A stretch of 60,949 nucleotides of DNA from Blautia sp. Lineage in GTDB: Bacteria > Bacillota > Clostridia > Lachnospirales > Lachnospiraceae. The notes beneath the pieces were generated by a model. It was not told the origin of the DNA, made no database searches, and worked only from the letters and a program-made list of their open reading frames with translations. Positions 8,978 to 18,222 of this stretch are shown here, in pieces (the stretch's first letter is position 1; the number at the start of each line of letters is the position of its first letter). The translations under genes and the position numbers were made by a program. The DNA lies in the NCBI GenBank assembly GCA_017475035.1, contig JAFVGK010000123.1, forward strand, positions 1-60,949, written 5' to 3'.

Positions 8978-11122
8978 TCATCTCCTTTCCTTCTCATCAG
9001 CCGGATTCAGCATTTTTAACTCTTCAACCAGCCTTATTGTTCTCTCCTGCAAATCAGCCACCTCCTTCAGCTTTTCCTCAAGTTCTCCGACTCTCTTCTC
9101 CAAAATGGAGATCTGCCGGTCCTTCTCCTGAACCGCCTCCAACAAAAATGGCACCAACCCTACATAGTTGATGCCAAGCGTACCGCCTTCATTTTCATAT
9201 ACAAGTTCCGGTATGACCTCCTGTACCTCCTGCGCAATCAGCCCTGCAGATACATCACCGGGTGCCCTCCCGTCCTTCCAGGAAAAAGAGACGGCACGAA
9301 GAGGTCTTAATCTCTCCATACAGCCAGAAACTGTTTTTATATTCTCTTTCAGCTTTTCATCTGAATCCCAGGATGTCGGCACATGTGCTTCCACTCTCGC
9401 AGCGGAGAAAGTCATGATTGGGTTATCATAAGCGTCACGTATCCTTGTCTGGTGTGCCTGCATAAGGATACCGCCCAGGTTGATATGCCCCACACCGTCT
9501 TTATAGACGATATTGTTTGGGACACGCAGGAGCAGGGCGAGGTCATCCCCATACTGGGTAACCATGTCTATGGTGGAATAATTGTTCGTCCCCAGATTCC
9601 CGTATATGATCGCGTCATGGATCCGGACGATCTCATTACCCCAGCCAGAGGGAGTACAGACCATAAACCCGTCCGTAGGGTTGATCTTCATTAACTGGTT
9701 CCCGCCGATATCCTTTACAATGATCCCGGTGTTGTCCATCCAGATGATCTCTTTCCCATTGGCGTCATAAACCCCGAACTTCCCGTTCCCATAGTTGTTG
9801 GTGGTGCCTCCAAGCTTGATCGTACCGCCCTTCATCAGGTCCATCGAGATGTACATCTTTTTAGAAACAGGATCGTAGACGAAGCCGCGCTTCCCGTTCT
9901 TGAAGAGGGTGGCGAAAACTGTGTCTTCATCTGACCAATGTTCATCCCGTTTCTGAAGTTCACTCTCTACGTAATCCTGGTCCGTATACTCATTTTTTGC
10001 CGTCCAGTCAGAATCGTTAAAGGAATCGCCTCTCGCCCTTGCCCTAATACAGGTCTTGATCTCTTTTCCATCCATCCATATATCGCCCCTGTCATAAGGC
10101 GGTGTGGGCTGCGTGAGGAAGTTTCGTCTTTTTCCATCCGCAGTATCCTGTGCATTGGATGCCGCTCCAAGGGCAGACAGGACTGAAGCGTCCCTGATCT
10201 CCACCCAGTCATAACGCTGGGTGACAGATCCTGACGTATACATCTTCCAGTGGACGTAAGCGTCAAGGTTTGCCGAATATGGGTAATGCTCTGATTCGTA
10301 GGTTGTCCCGGTCACTTCCCCGAGACCCCAGCTTGGGATCCGGTTGTTTTGCGCAGTAATCTGTCCCCTATCCGCATAAGTGGTTCCGATGGCTTCCACA
10401 CCGGACACAGGATCGCCGTATTCCCTGGCGGCAGACAGCTTAAAGCCATAGGCATTATTGTTCGTATCATTCGTATGCCAGTACAGGTAACAGTCCAAAG
10501 CAGGGACAAATACTTTCGTAAAGGCCATATCAGCTCCAGAATAACTGCCCAGCATCTTGAATTTATCGCCGTCTTTGTAATAAATCTTCAGGTAATCACT
10601 GCTGTTGTATGTCGAAGAAAACCGGTCAAAAGTCAGGGTTGTGCCATAGGATGCATACGTCCATTTATAGGCTTTGCCTGTATCGATATCATAACAGCAG
10701 TCGCCGATGTGTTTTTTCTTCTCCGTATCGGTAGCCCACTCCTTATTGGGGCTGACGGAATAGGCACGGTCAGAGGTGTTGACCGTAGGCTTCCCGCGGA
10801 TGAAGAACCAGTCAACCTTCCCATCCATCTGATCCTGGAATTCATGGAGGTAACCCTGGACGGTATTGTCATAGGTATCAATCGCATCATTAGCGATGCT
10901 TTCTACCGTCTCGCCATTAGTAAAAGAAAAAGAATCCGCAACAATGTCTACCTTTCCTTTATCCGCATCAGCCAGGAAAAGGATCTGCTCTTTGCCATCT
11001 ATGAGGATAGGTTTTCCGTCTGCGTCTTTTTTCAGGATTTTGAAAGCGCCCGTGGTAATATTGGACGCGTCCAGGTTTACGACATCCACCTGTGCTGCGT
11101 TTAGGGTGCCGGTAGTTATATA
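8978..11122 (-). pseudogene. Minor tail protein (Tal-like), C-terminal fragment with S74 intramolecular chaperone, cut by IS
   Basis: 3' part of a tail gene interrupted by the insertion sequence. Reading from the IS edge gives ITTGTLNAAQVDVVNLDASN, exactly the continuation expected after DGRFVADYI at the end of the other fragment. About 715 residues: a collar-like repeat region, a long variable middle, and a C-terminal peptidase S74 chaperone domain (DSDEKLKENIKTVSGCMERL ... GLIAQEVQEVIPELV) with a terminal coiled coil (QISILEKRVGELEEKLKEV). S74 domains assist fibre trimerisation and are then cleaved off. An internal ATG at 11089 could start translation, but the protein would lack its baseplate-anchoring part. 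Confidence 0.82.
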
Positions 11123-11147
11123 CGTAAATTCCTGTGATTTTGAGATT
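11123..11147. repeat. Left terminal inverted repeat of the IS
   Basis: 25 bp starting CGTAAATTCCTGTGATTTTG. It matches the reverse complement of the right end except at two positions. The TSD copy TATATA abuts it at 11117-11122. Confidence 0.9.
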
Positions 11148-11307
11148 TCTCAAATTTAAAAATACATTATTATCTGTTCGTTGATAGCCTTGAAAACCGC
11201 TGTACATCGAGGTTCTTCTATTTTATAAATGCCGATTATAATACTTGATTATATTGCATTTTTGTAATATCATTGAGATATTGTAAAAATATATTTTGAG
11301 GTATTAT

Positions 11308-13536
11308 ATGGGACATTTATATAAAGAACTTAACGAAATTCCAGTTCCTGATTTTGCAAAACCAGATGGGTATAGGGTATATAGCTGGGTAGACATCGGG
11401 GGCGGTGAACGAAAAAAAATCTACATCGGAGAATATGCAAGGAAAGAAGCTGATCCTCCAACATTCTATCCATCCGAAAACTATCGCCTTTTCTTTCCGC
11501 TTGAATGGCAAAAACACTATGGTTCTGCCATGCTCCCAAAGTATCATATTTCAATTGGCAATTATTTGCTTTGTCTGGGCATAGGCCATTCCACAAAGCT
11601 GTATCAATCCCTACATTCTTCATTTGGTCCTCTATATGGAAATTTGCTAATTGATTATGCAATGTATTCTATTAAAGAAAGGTCAAATGTCGCTTATTTG
11701 TTCAAACCTGCAATGGCAAATTCGTTTCTGTTTACTTCTGAAAGAAAGGATGATGATTGGATATCCAATGTGTTCAATAATGAGATCACTATGGATATGA
11801 TACATAAATTCAAAGAAGCCTGGATCCTTCAATGTAAGAAACTGGGCATTACCGAAGTATGGTTAACTGTAGACGGTTCCAACAGTAATTACGAATCACA
11901 AGAAAGCAAACTATCACAAAAAGGCAAAGCAAAAAGTAAGAAGAATGTGGAAATCGTAAGTTATATTTGGGCTGTCAGTACCCCTTTTGGAATTCCAGTT
12001 ACATTTGCTATTAATGAGGGTGGATGTGCCGACTGTAAGGCATTTGATGAAATTCGCGTTACACTGGCGGCATATGGTATCTCTGTCAAAGGGATCATCC
12101 TTGATCGAGGATTTCTTACACATGATGTGATTAACAATATATCAAAGTCCGGTTACGACTATATCGTAAAGTTGAAAGAGGATACACATGCACAGAAGAA
12201 AATGGTCAGTGATTATGGTGACTTGATCTACTGGAACATGGAATACATTTCTGGTGAGGGAGGAAGGTTTGGCATTGTCAGTGATGACAAACGCTATATT
12301 TTTCAATCCCATACTGATGCAGCATATATTGGACTTTTCTTTGATGGAATCAATGGCTCCGAACGTAAAACTGCGCTTGCAAACAAAGTATTTCAGGAAA
12401 TATTGTCTGTTGAACAACAAATGGAACATGGGGTAAAGCCCATTGTTAGCAAGACAATGCAACGTTATATTGAAATAGTGAAAGTTCATCCAAATGATTC
12501 ACCGGAAAAACCTTTGGATACTCAATCTAAGGATGGTATACTGCCAGAGAACATGGTGCCTGATTCTGAAGCATTAGCATTCTCTTCTGATTCAGATGAA
12601 TTCATCACAACTAACAAAGAAGAGATCAGGGAAAAGCCTCAGTACAAGTGGGCGATATATGCTGAACATGCCAGGAAAGACATTTGGGTAAAGGGGTTTG
12701 ATAGCTTAGCCAGTTCTTTGAAAATGAGTCCGCGAGAAATGGACAGGGTATACCATTCCCGTGATATTTCAGAGAAGCAATATATGATAAGCAAGTCAAT
12801 GTTGGGAAATGATGTTTTTCGGTCTCACTCGGACCAGGGTGTTCAAACAAGAACTACTGTCGCATTCATCGCGACGATTCTTCGCTGCTATTATATGAGG
12901 TACTGTCAGAATGAATCGCTGAAGTTATCACGGTTTATTGAAGAAGTTGATGATAAGTTATTTTTATTGCTGTCATCTAATAGAACCTATATGCTCGTTA
13001 ATAAATTGACCGAGAAACAGATTTCCGTATTCAATTCGGCAGGTATCAAAACTGAGGATTTCAATACCATTACGGGCGAAATTAACTTAAGGATTCGTCA
13101 GAAAGGAAAGGGAGTATCTCAGTTCCACGATATGCCAAAGGACATTAGGGAAAAATACAAATTATATCCAAACAGTGAAGAGCTAACTGAACCAGTGATG
13201 TTGCCGGGTGAAGATGAACCCATTCCAAAGAACGAGAATGAAAAAGTACTCGAATCGTCCAGGGGCAAAGCAGGAAGACCACCAGGAAGAAAAAACAACA
13301 AAACCCTGGCACGTGAAGCTTCGGAAAGATCTGCAGGAACTATTCCAAAGCCAAGAAGTAAAAAAGGAAGACCACCAGGAAGTAAAAATAAGAAAACACT
13401 GGCCAGAGAAGCTGCACAAGCAGCCCAAGGAATACAAAAGCCGGAACCAAGAGGAAAAGGCAGACCAATAGGAAGCAAAGATTCTAAACCAAGGAAAAGA
13501 AGAACCAAGGCTGAACTTGATGCAGCTATTGGGTAA
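11308..13536 (+). CDS. IS4-superfamily DDE transposase with C-terminal AT-hook-like repeats
   Basis: 742 residues, RNase H-fold transposase. Candidate catalytic residues: Asp in WLTVDGSNSNYESQ, Asp in KGIILDRGFLTHDV, and Glu in YHSRDISEKQYMISK. That last stretch fits the Y-(2)-R-(3)-E-(6)-K signature of IS4-type enzymes exactly. The protein is longer than most IS4/IS1634 transposases. Its last ~100 residues hold three GRP repeats (KAGRPPGRKN, KKGRPPGSKN, GKGRPIGSKD) resembling AT-hooks, spaced about 35 residues apart in a lysine-rich tail. The start at 11308 (MGHLYKELNEIPV) has GAGG six bases upstream. Confidence 0.9.
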   Translation: MGHLYKELNEIPVPDFAKPDGYRVYSWVDIGGGERKKIYIGEYARKEADPPTFYPSENYRLFFPLEWQKHYGSAMLPKYHISIGNYLLCLGIGHSTKLYQSLHSSFGPLYGNLLIDYAMYSIKERSNVAYLFKPAMANSFLFTSERKDDDWISNVFNNEITMDMIHKFKEAWILQCKKLGITEVWLTVDGSNSNYESQESKLSQKGKAKSKKNVEIVSYIWAVSTPFGIPVTFAINEGGCADCKAFDEIRVTLAAYGISVKGIILDRGFLTHDVINNISKSGYDYIVKLKEDTHAQKKMVSDYGDLIYWNMEYISGEGGRFGIVSDDKRYIFQSHTDAAYIGLFFDGINGSERKTALANKVFQEILSVEQQMEHGVKPIVSKTMQRYIEIVKVHPNDSPEKPLDTQSKDGILPENMVPDSEALAFSSDSDEFITTNKEEIREKPQYKWAIYAEHARKDIWVKGFDSLASSLKMSPREMDRVYHSRDISEKQYMISKSMLGNDVFRSHSDQGVQTRTTVAFIATILRCYYMRYCQNESLKLSRFIEEVDDKLFLLLSSNRTYMLVNKLTEKQISVFNSAGIKTEDFNTITGEINLRIRQKGKGVSQFHDMPKDIREKYKLYPNSEELTEPVMLPGEDEPIPKNENEKVLESSRGKAGRPPGRKNNKTLAREASERSAGTIPKPRSKKGRPPGSKNKKTLAREAAQAAQGIQKPEPRGKGRPIGSKDSKPRKRRTKAELDAAIG

Positions 13537-13551
13537 AAAATATTTCAAACA

Positions 13552-13582
13552 CTGCATCACTAATCTTGGATTAGTGATGCAG
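13552..13582. repeat. Perfect 14-bp hairpin downstream of transposase
   Basis: CTGCATCACTAATC, loop TTG, GATTAGTGATGCAG. It lies 16 bases after the transposase stop with no T tract. It could end or protect the transposase mRNA, or block read-through into the element. Confidence 0.6.
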
Positions 13583-13645
13583 AAATATAATGAATACCCA
13601 GCTGACATTGGTTTATAATTTGGCGATTTATTCTGGCCAGAAATT

Positions 13646-13676
13646 AATCTCAAAATTACCGGAATTTACGTATATA
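13646..13676. repeat. Right terminal inverted repeat of the IS plus target-site duplication
   Basis: The 25-bp repeat at 13646-13670 ends TTTACG and is followed directly by the second TATATA target copy at 13671-13676. Confidence 0.9.
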
Positions 13677-15065
13677 ATCAGCCACGAAACGGCCATCCAG
13701 TGTCCAAGCGGAATGATACGGGCCGTTGATCCCATTTGCGGAAAAACCGATCCCATTTACATTGATCCGTAGGATGTTAGTTGCCGTCTTTACGGAATCC
13801 GTATCCATGATGTAGATTTCCGCAGGTTTTCGTCCCTTCGCAAATGGGATGTATTCATCACTCTCCGGATCCCCATTACAGCCAAAGACTACATAGCCAC
13901 CTGTCCCTCCAGTCAGAAGCTGTGTCGCATGGGCAATCGCCATCTGCATGGCTGACATAGTGGGCAGTTCCTGTGTCGCTTCCCTGGCCGCAATCTTTAT
14001 CCCATCAGAGAGAGATGAACGGGTCTCCCCTATCGTCATCTTTTCATAACGCTCTAACAGGACGTCATAGGTTACAGCTACAACCTTTGCCTTATAACTG
14101 ATTCCGAGCAGGGAATGCTCAACCGTCACCGTGTCACATAGGCGGAGCCTTTGCAGCGGGGCTACGCTTGCATACTCCTCCGTCTGCCACAAATGGATGA
14201 AGGAAATATCAATGGACGAGGGGGCATTCCTCACCATGTTATTTTCAATATAATCCCTTGCTGCTTCGAGAAGTTCATGATCGGTCGGCTCATCCTGCAG
14301 GTTCCCGGAAAGGTCTACCGGGATAACCATGTCATATGGATAATCCTCCCGGTTTTCCCCGTAAACTACCTGGTCCTCCAGGGTAACGACCACATCCTCG
14401 CCCCAGTCATCCTGCCCCTTCCAGAAAGGAACAATCCCGGTAAAAAGGTTTGAGGAATCCTTTGTCTCCTTCACATCCGTCAGGTTTTTGCCGTACCGGA
14501 TGGCGACTCCTGAATCTGTTCCCCTGTTCTGATGGAGTTTTACGGCAAAGTGATCCCACTCATATTCGCCGCCAAACAGGTCCAGGATACTGCCTTCCTG
14601 CCCTCCCAAGACGGATCGGAAGGTAGAAGGCTCTTCCAACTTGAAGGTTTTGTTGGCTCCGGTGGTAATATCCGTCCATGTGGTAAATGTACAGGTCCCC
14701 ACAGAATGATCGATAAGACCTTTCAAGGCTGCCGGGCAGGTTGTAGTCTCAAACGGCATGACGGTTGTCTTCGACAACTGATAGGAGACATGCCGTGCAT
14801 TCACAGTTACCTTCCCGTCCATCGGCTTAGTAATTTTGTAGATCCGAAACGGCTGGATGTCTGCGGGATTATCGCTATGCCTGGAGTAAATGATGCGTTC
14901 CAGGGAAAGGTCTTTATAACGCTTTCCCGTTACCGGATACACCATTTCCAGCTCGTATTGTCCATTTCTCTCTTCCGTCACTTTACAGGAGATGGCTTCT
15001 GACAGGCGGCCCAGGCCATTGGAGGCAAATTCGGTTTCCTCAGCGGAAAATAAAATCGGATTCAA
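13671..15065 (-). pseudogene. Minor tail protein (prophage tail / Tal family), N-terminal fragment cut by IS
   Basis: About 465 residues of the phage minor structural protein family (Prophage_tail type). It begins with TTG at 15065 behind the strong site GGGAGGTGAC, overlapping the previous stop as TTGA. Typical features are ISCKVTEERNGQYELEMVYP near the start and NGPYHSAWTLDGRFVADYI at the break. After the IS boundary the frame reads only RKFR and stops. With the other fragment the intact protein would be about 1180 residues, the tail-tip protein that follows Dit in siphophage late operons. Confidence 0.85.
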
Positions 15066-15259
15066 TGGTCGTCACCTCCCTTTGCATACTCCGCAAGCAT
15101 TTGTGCTGTCTTCTCATTTTCTTTACGATACCTGTACTTCCTGTTCTCTTCACACCACTGGCAGCCGCCATGGTTCCGGCAGGACCGGGAGACAGCCTTT
15201 GCCCCGGTATATGGTTTCCTGTATTCTTTTCCATGAATAATCGCTTTTTCAAGGCCCAT
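15062..15259 (-). CDS. Small Cys-rich phage protein between Dit and Tal genes
   Basis: 65 residues, MGLEKAIIHGKEYRKPYTGA at the N terminus, then CRNHGGCQWCEENRKYRYRK with three cysteines and a histidine that could bind a metal. I recognise it as a small protein recurrent in Clostridia prophages at this tail position; the function is unknown. The stop overlaps the TTG start of the Tal-like gene, so the two are translationally coupled. The ATG at 15259 has AAAGGAGG upstream. A second reading of the same stretch in another frame was discarded. Confidence 0.7.
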   Translation of the reverse strand: MGLEKAIIHGKEYRKPYTGAKAVSRSCRNHGGCQWCEENRKYRYRKENEKTAQMLAEYAKGGDDH

Positions 15260-15281
15260 GTTTCTGCCTCCTTTCCGCCGT

Positions 15282-15330
15282 CTTTACTTCTACGCTCCGT
15301 TTTATGCTTATACAGAGCGTAAAAGTAAAG
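15282..15330. repeat. Inverted repeat between Dit and the small Cys-rich gene
   Basis: The arms CTTTACTTCTACGCTC and GAGCGTAAAAGTAAAG can pair around a 17-base loop. There is no T tract in the minus direction, so an RNA-stability or processing hairpin is more likely than a terminator. Confidence 0.5.
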
Positions 15331-15353
15331 GTTTCTTTTTCAAAAAGTAAGTC

Positions 15354-16063
15354 TCAAATGGTCCACCACCTGGGAGTAACCTCAACTTTTGTAATGCCAG
15401 CTCCCAGACCAATATAATTTGACTTTGGCGTAAGCACCGGAAACGCATTATTTGTCCGCAGGATAACCAGGCTGTTACAGTTCGTATTCCCGCAGTATGC
15501 CTCTTCCAGTTCGCAGTCCAGGTCAATATAGGAATAACTGTGGCTGCCTATATGGACGGTTCTTCCTCCCACATTCAGGTCTCCTGCCCCATAAACCCGG
15601 ATGACCGGCTTCGCGTCAAACTGTGTTGGATTCGTTATGTATCCGCTGGCTGTGAGGCTTATCGAAGATTCCCCTTCTACCAGATACCTCTGCGGCTTGC
15701 AGGAAAAGGTAAGATCAAACGTCCCATGCTTGTTTAGTGCCAGCATTGAAGGAGTAATCCCGGAGCCAAATACAGCCATCCGGTAACAGCCCGGGTGGAT
15801 CGTATCTTCCAGCCTGTGGTAGCCCTGGTCTTTCAGGAGGTGCTCAGCCAGGGCCTGGTAATTGGAAGCAAAATCCTTCTTGATCATACAGTGATAAGTG
15901 ATATCCACGTTAGGGAACCGCTTTCCCGGGAGGATGAGTTCCCCGTTTCTCCGGGGACCTGGATGCGTTCCATATCCGGCGCAGGCTTTTCAAACGTATC
16001 CTCTCCACTGACCAGGCAGTGAAATGAATGGGAAGAAACGTTGTTATAGGTAAATGTGTTCAT
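15354..16063 (-). pseudogene. dit: Distal tail protein (Dit), frameshifted
   Basis: Hub protein linking the tail tube to the baseplate. The first frame starts at 16063 after GGAGGAGG and reads MNTFTYNNVSSHSFHCLVSG ... MERIQVPG. It then goes out of frame near 15945-15955 and ends. The second frame continues with DITYHCMIKKDFASNYQALA and keeps the Dit C-terminal sequence to WWTI at 15354. A single missing base would explain it: the expected VPGRNGELILPGK becomes VPGETGNSSS. This is a real mutation or an assembly indel. Position before the Tal gene fits Dit. Confidence 0.8.
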
Positions 16064-16084
16064 GTGCTGCCTCCTCCAGGGCAT

Positions 16085-16117
16085 AAAAATAGCCCCATCC
16101 CGAAGGAGGAGGCTATT
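16085..16117 (-). terminator. Terminator below the Rpn-like remnant
   Basis: Minus strand AATAGCC ... GGCTATT stem with central C/G-rich extension, followed by TTTTT. It separates the accessory island from the tail operon. Confidence 0.7.
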
Positions 16118-16146
16118 ATAGTAAATTATCTTGCTATTTAATGTAG

Positions 16147-16608
16147 TCATGCCGGGACCTTAATATAGTCCCTGGCTTCATCTTCGGTTAAATGAAATTT
16201 TTCCATTAACCGGGAGATGATTTCCTGCTCACTTTTTCCATCATCCCGCATTGTCTCAACAGTTCCCAAAATCTTACCTTCATTCAAAATAGCTTCACTC
16301 AAATTGCACATTCTCTCCACCTCCTGACCTAATTCCACAGTCATCGGAATCCCAAATTCGGTCTCCAGGATATCCTTCCTCTGTTCCTTCGTCTTCCCAG
16401 CTGTAAACAAAGTACTCAGAAGCTTCAGCAGCCTGTTTTCACTCTCTGTACCATCCTTGTTGACAGAGATAACCACAACATCCAGTAAGTCATAATCCTC
16501 TTCTTTCTCAACTACATTGCCTTCAATCGGCTCTGGTACCATTTTGTACTTTGTAATGGAATTTTGCTTTTTCTTTGTCGGTTCAGGACAAACCCAGATC
16601 GAATACAC
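16147..16608 (-). pseudogene. C-terminal remnant of Rpn-type PD-(D/E)XK nuclease/transposase
   Basis: About 153 residues matching the C-terminal half of Rpn (recombination-promoting nuclease) family proteins: VYSIWVCPEPTKKKQNSITK, LLKLLSTLF, ERMCNLSEAILNEGKILGTV, and the tail MRDDGKSEQEIISRLMEKFH. The N-terminal nuclease domain with its catalytic acidic residues is absent. The upstream sequence in this frame is replaced by the start of an unrelated small island gene. The only start available is GTG at 16608. Probably a dead fragment. Confidence 0.72.
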
Positions 16609-16709
16609 TTTCCTGATTTTCCCACCATCCCGGAAAACCGCATCTCCAGGTCTTCCGGTGTAGAGGGGTTTGGAAGCCTGTAAGTCCTCATTGCTTCATA
16701 CAGGTCCAT
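16512..16709 (-). CDS. Short island gene fused out of frame to the Rpn remnant
   Basis: Starts at the ATG at 16709 behind AAAGGAG with MDLYEAMRTYRLPNPSTPED, then runs into the Rpn remnant in a different frame (GKSGKCIRSGFVL) and stops. The first ~25 residues may be what remains of a small island protein. It has its own copy of the island promoter 30 bases upstream, so the chimeric reading frame is probably transcribed. No function recognised. Confidence 0.4.
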   Translation of the reverse strand: MDLYEAMRTYRLPNPSTPEDLEMRFSGMVGKSGKCIRSGFVLNRQRKSKIPLQSTKWYQSRLKAM

Positions 16710-16740
16710 GTCCGTGTTCTCCTTTCGTTTTCTTATGCGT

Positions 16741-16795
16741 ACATTACCGTAGGTCCGGCCAGGAGCCAAGCAGAATCCACGCCATAATCTGTACA
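16741..16795 (-). promoter_or_regulatory. Island promoter copy A
   Basis: Minus strand: upstream TGTACA (16790-16795), -35 TTGGCT (16764-16769), 17-bp spacer with CCGG and TACGG, -10 TAATGT (16741-16746). The same block recurs seven more times before small genes to the right. Confidence 0.75.
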
Positions 16796-16833
16796 ATCAT
16801 CCAGCCCCTTTTTTGTGTATCCCGCCTGGGAAA

Positions 16834-16857
16834 GGTGCCGCCTGTTAAAGCGGCACC
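16834..16857 (-). terminator. Terminator after the 74-residue island gene
   Basis: GGTGCCGC, loop TTTAACAG, GCGGCACC, then TTTCCC on the minus strand: a perfect 8-bp GC-rich stem. Confidence 0.65.
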
Positions 16858-16866
16858 TCCCTCCTT

Positions 16867-17091
16867 TCAGGAAAGGGTGTAGGCCTCCGGGTCTTTCTTC
16901 CAGGCTTCCTTCGCGTTCATCAGGAGGCTCCCCATGATGAACCATCCGCTGTCTTTGGTTCCCTCTTCAGGCTCTTCTTCGAGGTACTCGGCGATCTCTG
17001 TTGTGATCCCGTTGGCTTCCGCCATTGTGTACCCCATCTCCTGTGCCTTCTTAAGCGCCTCCTCAAATCCCATTGTCCTGATCCTTGCCAT
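16867..17091 (-). CDS. Island small protein, 74 residues, unknown
   Basis: MARIRTMGFEEALKKAQEMG at the N terminus, then an acidic stretch (EYLEEEPEEG) and GWFIMGSLLMNAKEAWKKDP near the end. No family recognised; probably a soluble helical protein. The ATG at 17091 follows AAAGGAG. It is a one-gene unit with promoter copy B upstream and a perfect hairpin terminator downstream, the typical cassette layout of this island. Confidence 0.65.
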   Translation of the reverse strand: MARIRTMGFEEALKKAQEMGYTMAEANGITTEIAEYLEEEPEEGTKDSGWFIMGSLLMNAKEAWKKDPEAYTLS

Positions 17092-17122
17092 GTCCGTGTT
17101 CTCCTTTCGTTTTGTTATGCAC

Positions 17123-17175
17123 ACATTACCGTAGGTCCGGCCAGGAGCCAAGTTATTTACGCGCCATAATGTACA
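17123..17175 (-). promoter_or_regulatory. Island promoter copy B
   Basis: -35 TTGGCT at 17146-17151, 17-bp spacer, -10 TAATGT at 17123-17128. The upstream box TTGTGTACATTATGG contains TGTACA at 17170-17175. Leader to the ATG at 17091 is about 25 bases. Confidence 0.78.
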
Positions 17176-17241
17176 CAATGTTTTTGGGTCGGTTTTGTCT
17201 ATGTTTTTTGGGGGCCGGGGAGGTTCCCCTCCCCTTTCCGC

Positions 17242-17559
17242 TTAAAACTCTTCCGTCCAGGTAAGCTTCATCCGGTTGAGCTCCATCACCAGCTCCGCTC
17301 CCCTCCTGATCTCATCCGCTGTCTTCAGGAGTTCTTCCGGCGAAGGATGCCCGCCCATCTTCCGGACGCTTGCCATAAGCTCCGCTTCCTGTTCCACCCT
17401 GTGCACCACCCAGTCAGTGTTCTCCGTTGTGCGTGTTTTCCATATGAAATTCAGTTCTTCGCTTTCCGGTTCTTCAAGCCCCTGGAATCCTTCCCTGGTG
17501 GTGAACCCGTGTGCCTTTGCCGCCGCCCTGATGGCCTCATTGATTGCTGCTCTGTTCAT
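17242..17559 (-). CDS. Island protein, 105 residues, unknown
   Basis: Starts MNRAAINEAIRAAAKAHGFT and ends LNRMKLTWTEEF. Predicted mainly helical, with TTENTDWVVHRVEQEAELMA in the middle. No recognisable domain. Its own copy of the island promoter (copy C) lies 50 bases upstream. A GC-rich palindrome (17220-17240) follows the stop codon. Confidence 0.6.
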   Translation of the reverse strand: MNRAAINEAIRAAAKAHGFTTREGFQGLEEPESEELNFIWKTRTTENTDWVVHRVEQEAELMASVRKMGGHPSPEELLKTADEIRRGAELVMELNRMKLTWTEEF

Positions 17560-17607
17560 GTTTTTGCTCCTTTCGTTTTGCTTTGTTTTCCGCCCCTTGC
17601 ATGTGAC

Positions 17608-17650
17608 ACATTACCGTACTGTCCGGCAGGAGCCAAGTAAAACCGGAGCC
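17608..17650 (-). promoter_or_regulatory. Island promoter copy C
   Basis: -35 TTGGCT at 17631-17636, 17-bp spacer, -10 TAATGT at 17608-17613. The upstream box reads TTGTGCAGTTTATGG, with TGCACA in place of TGTACA. Nearly identical to copy D over about 95 bases, which marks a recent duplication. Confidence 0.75.
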
Positions 17651-17698
17651 ATAAACTGCACAAACATTCTGATGTAAACCTGGTGGTATTTTCCGGTA

Positions 17699-17743
17699 AA
17701 CAGCCCGCCCGGATCAGGTTTTTCCTTCTCCCGGCGGGCTGTT
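17699..17743 (-). terminator. Hairpin after the first paralogue of the duplicated cassette
   Basis: CAGCCCGCCGGGA ... TCCGGGCGGGCTG on the minus strand, followed by TTTACC. An almost identical hairpin follows the second paralogue at 18596-18633. Confidence 0.6.
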
Positions 17744-17745
17744 CC

Positions 17746-18180
17746 TCAGTTCACTTTGAAACGGATCCCCTGGTGTGTCGTTCCTCCCCATCTGGGAGTC
17801 TCCCGGGTCACAATGCAGAATTCTTCAAAAGAGCATCCTTCCTCTACAAAAGCGTGTAGGTTTGCAATAACATCAGTGTTTTTAGCCGTGTAAGCAAAGG
17901 TTTCAATTCCCGCTTCCCGCAGTTTTTTAATGAAGCCCTCAACATCGCATTTCAGGAGGCTTTCTTCCATTTCAAATTCGCTGCTTTTGTTTGCCAGGCT
18001 TTCAATCCATGCATCAGCAGCTTTACGGGCCCCACATCCAATCGTAAATGACATGGCTTCTTTCTGCCGGTTCCAGGCCTGCATTTCTATGCTTTCAGAC
18101 CCGTAGATTTCCGCGATCTGCTTTTCCGTCCCGCATATGGCCTTTTCAATCCTCTCTTGCTCCCTTGTATACAAATCCAT
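17746..18180 (-). CDS. Island protein, paralogue 1 of a duplicated family
   Basis: 144 residues, MDLYTREQERIEKAICGTEK at the N terminus. It shares its C-terminal half with the 157-residue protein at 18640: KSSEFEMEESLLKC against NSSEFEMEEFLWDK, then AGIETFAYTAKNTDVIANLH, FVEEGCSFEEFCIVTRET and the identical ending RFKVN. Conserved cysteines, a histidine and an aromatic-rich end suggest a folded domain of ~80 residues. Family not recognised. The ATG at 18180 follows AAAGGAG; promoter copy D is 45 bases upstream. Confidence 0.65.
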   Translation of the reverse strand: MDLYTREQERIEKAICGTEKQIAEIYGSESIEMQAWNRQKEAMSFTIGCGARKAADAWIESLANKSSEFEMEESLLKCDVEGFIKKLREAGIETFAYTAKNTDVIANLHAFVEEGCSFEEFCIVTRETPRWGGTTHQGIRFKVN

Positions 18181-18222
18181 GTTTTTCTCCTTTCTGCCTT
18201 TTTTCTGCCCCTTGCATGTGAC

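Larger units (their letters stand above)
11123..13670 (+). mobile_element. IS4-superfamily insertion sequence, 2548 bp, inserted in tail gene
   Basis: Both ends carry 25-bp terminal inverted repeats (CGTAAATTCC..GT..ATTTTGAGATT) with two mismatches, at 11123-11147 and 13646-13670. The target TATATA is duplicated at 11117-11122 and 13671-13676. The element carries one gene on the plus strand, against the direction of the phage genes, and is visibly more AT-rich than its surroundings. Removing it with one TATATA copy restores the tail frame (GAT TAT ATA ACT ACC GGC), so the insertion is recent. IS1634-like subgroup is my best guess. Confidence 0.92.

Noticed and set aside
15040-15252. Alternative 70-residue frame overlapping the small Cys-rich gene
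   Set aside because: No conserved pattern; the other frame has the familiar CRNHGGCQWC motif and correct coupling to the Tal gene.
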